A stretch of 64,000 nt of DNA from contig NZ_PDZL01000018.1 of the NCBI RefSeq assembly GCF_002735705.1, forward strand, positions 1-64,000. The letters are read 5' to 3'. The translations under genes were made by a program, and so were the position numbers. The notes beneath the pieces were generated by a model. It searched no databases, was not told the DNA's origin, and was given only the letters and a program-made list of their open reading frames with translations. How positions within the stretch are numbered: the stretch's first letter is position 1; each line of letters starts with the position of its first letter. Below are positions 34,274-42,276 of this stretch, piece after piece. The stretch is from Janthinobacterium sp. BJB426 (GTDB lineage Bacteria > Pseudomonadota > Gammaproteobacteria > Burkholderiales > Burkholderiaceae_D).

Positions 34274-37248
34274 TGGATACTCAAGAATCAATTAAGCTTA
34301 AGTCGATAGTCCTCAACAACATTCGTCGTTTTGGCCCCGATGTTGAAATTAAATTTGGAGCCGGTGCGACCATCTTGATTGCGCCCAACGGCTCAGGCAA
34401 GACAGCTGTGCTCGAAGCTATTGAACTGGCGCTTACATCCGGTGTTAAGCGGGTGGCCGGGCGGTGGGCGCCTCTAATTCGCGAAGGTATTGGTGACGCG
34501 TCGGTCCGGGTCAATTTCGGCGACTGGCAGCGGGAGGTTTCGCTCACTAAGAAAGGCGTTAAAGTTGTCCATGAGGGGCGGTTGGGCCAAATCTTCAATG
34601 ACATAAATCCAGAAGAGATTCCTTTCCTACTTCGGCTTACCCACTTACTTGATCAGCGGGACAGTGATTGGTTCTGCCAGCAGCGCAGTGAGGCCGCCGG
34701 TGGGCAGCTTGCGATGTTGCCGTTGGGACGCCAAGCGTCTCAGGTGAACGCTGCTGTTGCGAAATTGAAGCCAGCGGTCTCCAAGCGACTTACCGAGTTG
34801 ACAGTCAGTATCGCGGATAAGCAGAGGATGTTGGACGAATGGAATGAGCGAGTGCTTGCGCGTGATAGCGCTCAAACTGATTTGAGCAAGCCGCTGACGC
34901 CTCTGCCAGTGCTAGCGGAGAGCTTAGCGCAAATTACGGGCTTGTCTATTCCGCCGGGACTAAATAATGTTGCGGCGGTTCGCGAGCAGTGGGCGATTGT
35001 CAGTACGGCTAACAGTCAGACTTTGGCGTCAAAGGAGGCGTCGCTTAGCAACCTAGCAGGATTGGTCCTAGTGCCTACTACATGCGTTGAAATTGCGGAC
35101 TCGCTATTGCGGCTTCAGCAAGAACTACAGACGGAAAAATCGAACCAGGCAGCGCACCAGGCTAATGGTGCCGCATTGAACGTAACGATAGTTGCGACGG
35201 AGGCGAGTCATCGTGAGCTTGTTGCGAAGGTAGCACAAACGAAACTGGCGCTTGACCGTAAGCGTACTTATGCAAAGACGGTGTCCTTGTTGGAAACGCA
35301 ACGACAGCAGAAAGTGGAACAGTTGCGGTCGCGTGAGCAAAAACATGCAGCGTTCGATGCGACGCAGAAATTTCATAATGCTGCACTTACGGCGAAGGAT
35401 GTCAATGCGGTGCTCAAGGCATTGGCTGCGGACGTCGCACTGAAGCGTGGCGGCCTCGCTGCGGCTAAACAGGCTTATGCTGACTGGCAAGGCGCCGAAA
35501 GCCGGAAAAAAGTTGGGGAGCAAAACCTCAAGGCTAGGGACGTTGAGATTGCATCGCTCAACGAAAGCCTCCGTAATGCAACAGTCGAGCTGAAGCAGGC
35601 TGCATTGGAACATCAGTCCTCTAAGTCAATTTTAGCGTCGTATCAAGATGCAGCCGGAGCAATCCGAGCAGCTGTCTCGACGGTCGCCGAGAAACTGCCT
35701 ATTGGAACCGACCGCTGCCCTGTATGCCTGGAACTACACGGAGAGCAGGAGTTGCGTCGTAGGATTTCGGACGCGCTCGATGCTATGGACCCACGACTTA
35801 GTGAGGCGACCGCAGCTCTTCGTGTAGCAGCAGAGAAATTAGAAGCAGCCCAAAAGTCGAGCGACGGAAAGAGTGCTGAACTCACAGCGGCACAATCTTT
35901 GCGCGCTAGCTTGAACGAAGTAATTGCTGGCATTGAATTGGAAATTAAAACTGCCCGAGCTAACAGCGTTCTTGGTGGGCTTGAGCTAGGGGAAGTGCAA
36001 GGGCGACTAGATGCGGCGCAGAGAGAAATCGATGACGATAGTTCAGAACTCGATGCTAAGCGTGCTGCGCAAGAGCCCCCGGTTAGTCTCGAGGCCATGA
36101 CTCAGCTGGCTGGACGTTTCAACTCCGAAAGAAGAGAATTGGCGGAATATGACGAAGCTCTAGCTCGACTGGATGATACGATTAGCGAAACCACGGCAGC
36201 GGTTGCTCAACTAGCCTCGTTGGGCACAGTGGACGTCACCATCGAAGAGGTTGAGCAAGAATTGGCTTCTCTTGAGAAAGAGTTGCTGGGAAGTTCTGCT
36301 AGCATTGAAGACGAACAAGCCAAGAAATCCGCTTTGGCTAGAACACTGCTTGACGTCGACGCTGCAGTCTCCCGAATTACGCAGCAATTAGAACTGGACC
36401 AAGCACGTTTTGAAACACAGCGGTCCATATGGGAATTGGCTGGGTTAGTTATGCCGCCTTCTGATGAACAACTGAAAGCCGCTAAAGAAAAGCTGATGGA
36501 AGAGAAGGGCAAAGCGGAGGCCGCAAAGTCGAAGCTCAGCGACATTGAGACAGAGCTCAGTCGTATCGCGGAAGCCAATGCTCTTGCGAATGCTCAGCTG
36601 GCGGTTGACGGCGCAAGGAGAGACAAGAGCGAGAGCGAACATGCCCAGACTTTGATAGCAGAATTGAAGGGCGTTAAAGACGAGCACGCGCTGAGCACTG
36701 AACGCAAGAGCACGCTGGAAGAGTTTCACACGCATTTGACCAACGGTATTGAGAAGATTCGGGACAGAGTTGGAGACGTTGTTCCCTACTGGCAGGCGAT
36801 ATTGCGACGGGTAGTTCAGGAGCCCCGATTCTCAGGTACTCACTTGGATTATTACAAGAACCGAGCCAAGAACTACGCCGAGATTCAGGTTGGCTTAAGC
36901 GGAGAGCTTGTTGGGGTAGCGGATATCGCAAGCCAAGCACAAATGACGGATTTGCAGCTGTCCTTTATGCTTGCAATGGCGACGGTGCATCAATGGTCGC
37001 CTTGGAAAGCCTTGCTGCTGGATGACCCTACTCAGCACCATGATTTAGTGCATGCATCGTCTGTCTTCGACGTGCTGCGTGATTTCATTGCAGAGCACGG
37101 CTTCCAGGTTGTTCTAACTACTCACGACGCTCAGCAAGCGCGTTTCCTGATGCGTAAGCTGAGTAATGACGGAATCGACGCGAGGCTTTGGACATTTGAG
37201 CCATCGCTGAATGGAATGACCGCAAAGCAGATAGGCGGCCGCGAGTAG
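34273..37248 (+). CDS. SMC/Rad50-like ABC ATPase (LmuB-like) of the Lamassu-like system, 991 aa
   Basis: Sensor ATPase. Walker A is A37-P-N-G-S-G-K-T44. Two long coiled coils flank a CPVC zinc-hook motif near residues 481-484 (GTDRCPVCLELHGE). The C-terminal half-domain has a signature-like QMTDLQLSFML stretch, Walker B LLLDDPTQHHD (D917-D918), and an H-loop LTTHDAQQ. The length and hook match Rad50-type LmuB. Known Lamassu SMC proteins recognise DNA ends or hairpins of phage and plasmids. ATG 34273 was chosen because it overlaps the upstream stop; the frame from 34159 runs inside the preceding gene. Confidence 0.85.
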   Translation: MDTQESIKLKSIVLNNIRRFGPDVEIKFGAGATILIAPNGSGKTAVLEAIELALTSGVKRVAGRWAPLIREGIGDASVRVNFGDWQREVSLTKKGVKVVHEGRLGQIFNDINPEEIPFLLRLTHLLDQRDSDWFCQQRSEAAGGQLAMLPLGRQASQVNAAVAKLKPAVSKRLTELTVSIADKQRMLDEWNERVLARDSAQTDLSKPLTPLPVLAESLAQITGLSIPPGLNNVAAVREQWAIVSTANSQTLASKEASLSNLAGLVLVPTTCVEIADSLLRLQQELQTEKSNQAAHQANGAALNVTIVATEASHRELVAKVAQTKLALDRKRTYAKTVSLLETQRQQKVEQLRSREQKHAAFDATQKFHNAALTAKDVNAVLKALAADVALKRGGLAAAKQAYADWQGAESRKKVGEQNLKARDVEIASLNESLRNATVELKQAALEHQSSKSILASYQDAAGAIRAAVSTVAEKLPIGTDRCPVCLELHGEQELRRRISDALDAMDPRLSEATAALRVAAEKLEAAQKSSDGKSAELTAAQSLRASLNEVIAGIELEIKTARANSVLGGLELGEVQGRLDAAQREIDDDSSELDAKRAAQEPPVSLEAMTQLAGRFNSERRELAEYDEALARLDDTISETTAAVAQLASLGTVDVTIEEVEQELASLEKELLGSSASIEDEQAKKSALARTLLDVDAAVSRITQQLELDQARFETQRSIWELAGLVMPPSDEQLKAAKEKLMEEKGKAEAAKSKLSDIETELSRIAEANALANAQLAVDGARRDKSESEHAQTLIAELKGVKDEHALSTERKSTLEEFHTHLTNGIEKIRDRVGDVVPYWQAILRRVVQEPRFSGTHLDYYKNRAKNYAEIQVGLSGELVGVADIASQAQMTDLQLSFMLAMATVHQWSPWKALLLDDPTQHHDLVHASSVFDVLRDFIAEHGFQVVLTTHDAQQARFLMRKLSNDGIDARLWTFEPSLNGMTAKQIGGRE

Positions 37249-37406
37249 CAAACCACTTGCCTTCACTCCTCGTCTGGCTTTCAACTAGGTCGCACAAAAA
37301 ATGGTCTCCCGGGACATGAGAGGGTATTTCTTCACGATGGCCTTGAATGTCGCCAAGTTGGTCATCCCGTACGTGAAGTATCAATTGCATGTCGAGCATA
37401 CGGTAT

Positions 37407-37424
37407 AAACGATTTAAATCGTTT
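37407..37424. repeat. 18-bp perfect palindrome AAACGATTTAAATCGTTT
   Basis: Perfect dyad between two convergent genes (LmuB-like ending at 37248 and the minus-strand gene ending at 37474). It shares the half-site AAACGAT with the inverted repeat at 8413-8442, which supports one island DNA-binding protein or element recognising both. Confidence 0.6.
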
Positions 37425-37473
37425 GCTGCTACATCAAGAAATTACTAGACTTATTCGGGCCTCAATGAGTGCA

Positions 37474-38154
37474 CTATTCTTCGACCTCATATCCCACGAG
37501 CGCGAGTGTCCGCAAAGCGTCGCGTTGTGCATCGCTGGCGACAACGTGCGCTGCGACCAAATGGTGTTCACGGTCATAGCGCACAAACTCATCAATGGTC
37601 GATAGAACGATGTGCGCAAATTCGACTGGTGGCAAGATGGCCGATAGGCACTTGAAATACGCTTGAAGTAAAGAATGCCAGTTGACGCTGATATTCAACG
37701 AACTGCCATCGTCGGTGAAAAAGAGGACGTTGTCGTTTCCTTCATCAATGTAGCGTAACAAGTCCAGTAGACGCCCAACACTCTCCCGCGTTGCTGCAAA
37801 CTGTCCTTGCTCTGGAGCAAGCGCACATCTGCGCACGAGCCGGTCGAACTCCGCAACGAAAGCATCTGTGCCGATAGATTGTTCCTGACGGCCTCGGTTA
37901 TTGATTTCGACTGCCGCGTAATAATGCCCTGCCATGGCCGCATCGACGAACTGGAGTGTGTCGTCAATCAGTCCTGGCACGGGGAGAAGGGTAGTAGCTC
38001 CGAGGTCTACGATGTCACCCAACAGTGCGCTCAGTTGGTCCGCTGGGATGAGCTCCGCAGCGCGCTCGGCGATGACAAGAAGATTGCTGCGGCTCAACGT
38101 TCGGAGTTTCGCGCGAACCGCACTGTAATCAATCAAGTGACTGCTCATTTTCAA
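37474..38154 (-). CDS. Hypothetical protein downstream of the H-NS gene, 226 aa
   Basis: I do not recognise it. The protein is soluble, helical and rich in Leu/Ala/Asp; it contains LIPADQLSALLGDIVDLG near residue 35 and FFTDDGSSLNISVNWHS near residue 145. No signal, membrane helix or catalytic motif is evident. The ATG at 38154 is 12 nt from the stop of the intact H-NS gene on the same strand, so the two are probably co-transcribed. Its position beside H-NS mirrors the ApeA-like gene beside the degenerate H-NS copy, which hints that an H-NS plus effector unit has been reused. Confidence 0.55.
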   Translation of the reverse strand: MKMSSHLIDYSAVRAKLRTLSRSNLLVIAERAAELIPADQLSALLGDIVDLGATTLLPVPGLIDDTLQFVDAAMAGHYYAAVEINNRGRQEQSIGTDAFVAEFDRLVRRCALAPEQGQFAATRESVGRLLDLLRYIDEGNDNVLFFTDDGSSLNISVNWHSLLQAYFKCLSAILPPVEFAHIVLSTIDEFVRYDREHHLVAAHVVASDAQRDALRTLALVGYEVEE

Positions 38155-38166
38155 GCTTAACGTTTA

Positions 38167-38460
38167 TTAGCTCTTGATGCGGAACTGTTCCTTGTCCTTG
38201 CCATCAAGCCAGCGTGGTGCACGCCCACGCCCAGTCCACGTCTCACCTGTTTCTGGGTTCTTAAATTGAGCTGCCACTGTGCCCTTCGCTTTTGCCGGCT
38301 TCGCACGACTTCCGGCGGCGAGGTCCTCCACGGTAATTCCATGCAACTGCATCAGTTCCCTAATTTTCTGAATTGCACCACTAATTTCATCTTTGCGGGC
38401 AGCCTCGGCCAGGGATTGCAATTTTGCGATTTGTTCAACATACTCTGCGTACGACGTCAT
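38167..38460 (-). CDS. H-NS family nucleoid-associated protein, 97 aa
   Basis: Complete H-NS-like protein: an N-terminal helical oligomerisation region (residues 1-45), a Lys/Ala-rich linker, and the C-terminal DNA-binding motif NPETGETWTGRGRAPRWL. Such proteins bind AT-rich DNA and silence acquired genes. The ATG at 38460 follows TTGGAGACACT. A 17-nt palindrome lies 23-39 nt upstream, suggesting autoregulation. The adjacent 38510-38710 DNA is strongly AT-rich, a likely silencing target. A paralogue without a start codon lies at 23192. Confidence 0.88.
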   Translation of the reverse strand: MTSYAEYVEQIAKLQSLAEAARKDEISGAIQKIRELMQLHGITVEDLAAGSRAKPAKAKGTVAAQFKNPETGETWTGRGRAPRWLDGKDKEQFRIKS

Positions 38461-38482
38461 AGTGTCTCCAAGGGGATGGGCG

Positions 38483-38499
38483 ATTCAAACAGTTTGAAT
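38483..38499. promoter_or_regulatory. Palindrome ATTCAAAC-A-GTTTGAAT upstream of hns, possible operator
   Basis: Perfect 8-bp arms (38483-38490 and 38492-38499) around one base, 23 nt upstream of the H-NS start codon, where an operator or core promoter would lie. The regulator is not identified. Confidence 0.45.
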
Positions 38500-38710
38500 A
38501 TACGCACAATGTAACATAAGCGTAGGAAGAAATGTAAAACCCGAACGAATATCATCATGGGTGATAGGTGGAGTGGGCAGTTTATTCAATTGGACTCGAC
38601 TTACATGTGCTGATTAGGACCTAGTCAAGGCTGTGTTAAGTGTAGTTAGAGAATAACGAATGTTAAAAAATTAATTGTAAATTTTAAGTAAATTTAAAAT
38701 ATAGAAAATA

Positions 38711-39910
38711 ATGCGACCAATTCAAATATATTTAGATAGCAGCGACTTTTCGGATTTAAGTAATATCCAGAATAAAACACCGGAATACAAGAGTGTACTC
38801 GATTATCTAGTTGCAATGAAAAGTAGAGGTTTAATTAACATTCGTTTCAGCGAAGCACATGTGGTAGAAGCTGCTCCAACGTCTCCGGCAGCCATTCCAT
38901 TGGCCACGGGGCGATTTAATATGATAAAACAACTCTGCGGGAGAAACAGTTTAATTCATCCGATTGATGTGATTGAAGCAGAGGTTTCGCGAGATAGCAC
39001 TGGAGTACATCGCCAAGTAATTGTCCAACGTAATGACGGTACTTGGATGCCAGCTCTAGTTAACGTGTCAGAGCTCTTTCCAGATGTTGAGCAGCTTGCT
39101 GCCGATGATATAAAAAAATGCGGCAGAGAAGAGCGCCGTAAATACATACGAAATGGTAAACCAACGACGAGATGGTATGCAAAAATACGTGAGGCTAATT
39201 TGGGTGAGTGGAACATGGCAACGAATCTACTGCCACTGGACACAGCTGCTGTACGTATAGTTAAAAAGTATTTCATTGGAGAGGTTTCTCGCAATGATGC
39301 TTTGAGAGCACTTAACAAGTCCATTACAGATGTAGAAGTTTTCGGACGGTGGTACACGAAAGACTGGTCTAGCGCTTCCGCCATGTCTCAACACCTGCGA
39401 GAAATTGGTGCCGAGTTCAAAAAAGCCTTGTGCGAAGCACGGAGACAATTTGAAAATTTAATGCAGAACCACACTGCAATTGGGGAAGACCCGAAGAAGT
39501 TTTTGAATTTATCTATGCGTACCTTCTACGAGGTGCTTGCGGACAGTAGTGTTCAGGTTGCGCGTGACATCGCTGAAAGCATAGGCGCAATATCCAAACC
39601 GATTGAGAATCCGTGGCGCGATGCTCCAGGATTGACTTGTGCACTGACTCTAGCAATGCATGTCGCACGACGTTCGGTTGTAAGCCAGCAACCACGTGAG
39701 TCTAAGGAAAGTGACTTCCCAGATGCCTACCATGCCATTTATCTTCCGTATGTTGACGTTTTTCGCGCCGATGGATTTACGGCAAGTATGCTGAGGGAAT
39801 GCAAGTTACCATTTCCGACTGTTATAGTTGAAAAGCTTCTTCACCTTCCTGCTCAGATTGACGAAATTTTAAAGCAAAGAGCTTGCGATGTGGGGCGGAT
39901 ATCAGGCTGA
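38711..39910 (+). CDS. PIN-like nuclease domain protein, 399 aa
   Basis: The N-terminus IYLDSSDFSDL (D9) resembles the first strand of PIN-like RNases. The C-terminal part carries further acidic positions and a DAYHAIYLPYVDVFRADGF segment (~residues 345-365), typical of large PIN-like proteins whose metal-binding Asp residues are split across the chain. The central ~200 residues are Lys/Arg-rich and helical. No antitoxin gene is adjacent, so it is not a simple VapBC pair. It is preceded by a very AT-rich leader (38640-38710), a likely H-NS target. Probable role: RNA-cutting defence protein (inference). Confidence 0.6.
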   Translation: MRPIQIYLDSSDFSDLSNIQNKTPEYKSVLDYLVAMKSRGLINIRFSEAHVVEAAPTSPAAIPLATGRFNMIKQLCGRNSLIHPIDVIEAEVSRDSTGVHRQVIVQRNDGTWMPALVNVSELFPDVEQLAADDIKKCGREERRKYIRNGKPTTRWYAKIREANLGEWNMATNLLPLDTAAVRIVKKYFIGEVSRNDALRALNKSITDVEVFGRWYTKDWSSASAMSQHLREIGAEFKKALCEARRQFENLMQNHTAIGEDPKKFLNLSMRTFYEVLADSSVQVARDIAESIGAISKPIENPWRDAPGLTCALTLAMHVARRSVVSQQPRESKESDFPDAYHAIYLPYVDVFRADGFTASMLRECKLPFPTVIVEKLLHLPAQIDEILKQRACDVGRISG

Positions 39911-40077
39911 ACACGACCACCCACATTATTTAAAGGCCGAGTGGGCGAAAGGTGTTCGGCCAGGATTGCGCAGACTGCTATAACAAAGCCAATCAACACG
40001 AATGCTACGAGCACAGTGACGAATACGGTCAGCGCATGATCGGAGTTTCGTAAGGAATTCAGATGTATTTTATGCAT
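39853..40077 (-). CDS. Small single-span membrane protein, 74 aa
   Basis: ATG 40077 follows GGAGGGGAAACT, a good ribosome binding site, so the longer frame from 40104 is rejected. Residues ~20-45 (ALTVFVTVLVAFVLIGFVIAV region) form one confident membrane helix; the short N-terminus is positively charged. The 3' end overlaps the PIN-like gene by 58 nt on the opposite strand. Function unknown. Confidence 0.5.
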   Translation of the reverse strand: MHKIHLNSLRNSDHALTVFVTVLVAFVLIGFVIAVCAILAEHLSPTRPLNNVGGRVQPDIRPTSQALCFKISSI

Positions 40078-40177
40078 AGTTTCCCCTCCCAATAATCTGC
40101 CCATTTTGACACGCTGCGAGGAGTTTCTCAGCGGAGTGTCCCAACCGTAGAATGTAGGCGCCTAAGCCAAGGGGAGA

Positions 40178-40579
40178 TTAGTCAACAGCGTAAATTCGCA
40201 CCACCGCGTAACCTGCGCCCCTCTTTGCTGGCAACTGGAACACACGCGGTGCATCAGGCATGAACCTTGGGCTGTCATCCATGATGAGCCCCAAGCCATC
40301 AGGGTTTCGCGCGCTTGGCGCGACGAGGCAGTCCAGTAGTGGCTTTAGGCCGCCATACGCGTTGTCCCAGTCTAAGCTGCCTGCGCAGTATCGCTCTATC
40401 TCCAATGCGCTCCTGGTAATCGGTGCCGCGGGCATTTTTCCCCCAATAGCCGCCAGCACACTGGCGCGCCAGCCATTACGCAATTTTTTGTATGCGTGGA
40501 AATGCATGCCTTTGATTTCATTGTTGGACGGTGTAGCTGCAGGCAAGTGTAGTTCGTAGATGAGTTCGCGTAGGGGCAT
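40178..40579 (-). CDS. RusA-like Holliday junction resolvase, 133 aa
   Basis: The order of conserved acidic motifs fits RusA family endodeoxyribonucleases: SLDWDNAYGGLKPLLDCL (residues ~68-85) and GLIMDDSPRF (~96-105). RusA-type enzymes resolve four-way DNA junctions and are typical of prophages. No other phage gene is adjacent, so this is probably a leftover of a phage or satellite that contributed to the island. The ATG at 40579 lacks a strong ribosome binding site. Confidence 0.72.
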   Translation of the reverse strand: MPLRELIYELHLPAATPSNNEIKGMHFHAYKKLRNGWRASVLAAIGGKMPAAPITRSALEIERYCAGSLDWDNAYGGLKPLLDCLVAPSARNPDGLGLIMDDSPRFMPDAPRVFQLPAKRGAGYAVVRIYAVD

Positions 40580-41040
40580 TGAGATGACCGGTGGGGGAGG
40601 TGTATCCCATATAGCGAATCAGGGAAAGCTGTGGCTTGGAAGAACGTTACTCGATAGGCGATACGCGTAGTTCGTCTCAAAATTCCCTGAGGTATGAAGT
40701 GTATTGTCAATATTGGACAATCGTGTTTCATGCCGCCTTCATCTCTTTGCTGAATATTTCGGCGAACAACGCGGCTGGAACAATGCCGGGGCACCAGTAT
40801 TACCGCTGGCGGTTATATAAGTTTTTCGATGTATTTCTGTATCGCCACTCGCACATCGGCTCGGATGGCATAGCGATGGTGATGCACCAGTTCGTTTTTG
40901 GCGGCATTTAGCAATGCTATTTAGTTAGGAGTCTTGCCGGAAAGCTACTTGCACCAGTAGAATGTGTACAGCTGGTTAGATTAGGACTTGGAAAAATGAC
41001 TTCAGTCGGGGCAGTATCATCACGGTTAAATAGGAATTAA
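40580..41040. other. Intergenic region, no convincing gene
   Basis: About 460 bases upstream of the DUF6361 operon. A weak inverted repeat (ATTGTC/GACAAT, 40703-40721) is the only structure. The short frames here are Ser/Arg-rich and not protein-like. Confidence 0.4.
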
Positions 41041-42276
41041 ATGATTAGGTTCGGTTGGGTAGACTTTTCTTCAGATGACCGCACGCGTGTACAACAGGTT
41101 CTAGCGCTTCTCAAAGAACCGGGGACTTTGGATGAGCTTGGGATAGGGCAGGTTCGAGATGCTTTTTCAGACCTACTATTCCCTGGTTTCTCCACCATTC
41201 AAACTAGAGCTAGATATTTTTTAGCCGTCCCTCACATTCTGCTCGATTGGGCTAGCTTGTCGCCAAAAAAACGTCGTAATCTACCTCTTGAGAGGTATCT
41301 TCTTGAAGCCGAAAACGAGCTAGCTCGAACACTTAAGACAAATCATGAGATAGCCGGCCTTCCGCTCGATGGCATCATCGGGCACACGATGGTTGAAAGC
41401 GGCGGGGTGGCCCGTCGCCCCTCATCAACCTATTGGAACGGACTGAAGCTTTTTAATATCATCAATTCTCCGAAGTCACTTGCAGAGTTTTGTCGTGATT
41501 GGAAGCGGGATGCTGGGGACTACAGCGCAGTCGATGCCGAGGAAGGGAGTGATGATGCTGAGCATCGTTTCGAATCGGACGTTCGTCGTCCGCCGGGTGC
41601 ACGTGGTACTTGGCGTGATGATGTTACGCTGAACCTTAGTAAGGCCGAGGCGGATTTTTTGTCCGTACGCTTTTGTACTTTGAAAGAGCTGGAGCACTCG
41701 GTCGCCGGACAATTGCTCTCAACAGAATTGGCTGACAGCGCTTTAGAAGAAAAGTACAAGAGGTTCGCCTCATTCAGTGTATGGGCTTCCCAACAGACGA
41801 GCCTGAGTCTAATTTCTAAAGGGAGAATCGCCCAGGCTCAGCGCTTTAGCGACGCAATCGAGGGCGCGCATATTATCTTCAATGGCCTTCTAGCTCACGA
41901 AATGGAGGATGACGATTTGGCTGAAAAGTGTCTGGGATATTTTTCGAGTTGGCGCGCGCGCGTTGCTCAATCCAATGTATTCCATAGTGGTGCTTTAGTT
42001 GAATGGCTAGATGCGCCGGGCGCCTTAGGCATCACCGTCAATCCTCGCACTGTCGCTTTCCTCGACGATTGGAACGAGGCGATGTTTAACGCCGCACCGA
42101 AAAAGAAGCTTGAGGGACTAGTTCGGGCGCAGGCATTGAAGAATAAGCCAGGTCGCTCTTTGTTGGTGCGGCTACCACGCACCAAATCTACTTGGTATGG
42201 AATGAAGGAGCTTGAATATCGGTGGTCGACCGCTCGCGGAATGTTGAGCGACGTAATGGAGGGGAAAAATGCTTAG
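41041..42276 (+). CDS. DUF6361 family protein, 411 aa
   Basis: The N-terminus (WVDFSSDDRTRVQQVL, then KEPGTLDELGIGQVRDAFSD and FPGFSTIQTRARYF) matches what I know as DUF6361, a family with no assigned activity. The rest is helical with a Trp-rich middle and a basic C-terminus. It is the first gene of a three-gene overlapping operon with an HKD nuclease and a helicase, and the 42269 start of the next gene lies inside this gene. Possible role: adaptor or sensor of the complex (inference). Confidence 0.72.
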   Translation: MIRFGWVDFSSDDRTRVQQVLALLKEPGTLDELGIGQVRDAFSDLLFPGFSTIQTRARYFLAVPHILLDWASLSPKKRRNLPLERYLLEAENELARTLKTNHEIAGLPLDGIIGHTMVESGGVARRPSSTYWNGLKLFNIINSPKSLAEFCRDWKRDAGDYSAVDAEEGSDDAEHRFESDVRRPPGARGTWRDDVTLNLSKAEADFLSVRFCTLKELEHSVAGQLLSTELADSALEEKYKRFASFSVWASQQTSLSLISKGRIAQAQRFSDAIEGAHIIFNGLLAHEMEDDDLAEKCLGYFSSWRARVAQSNVFHSGALVEWLDAPGALGITVNPRTVAFLDDWNEAMFNAAPKKKLEGLVRAQALKNKPGRSLLVRLPRTKSTWYGMKELEYRWSTARGMLSDVMEGKNA

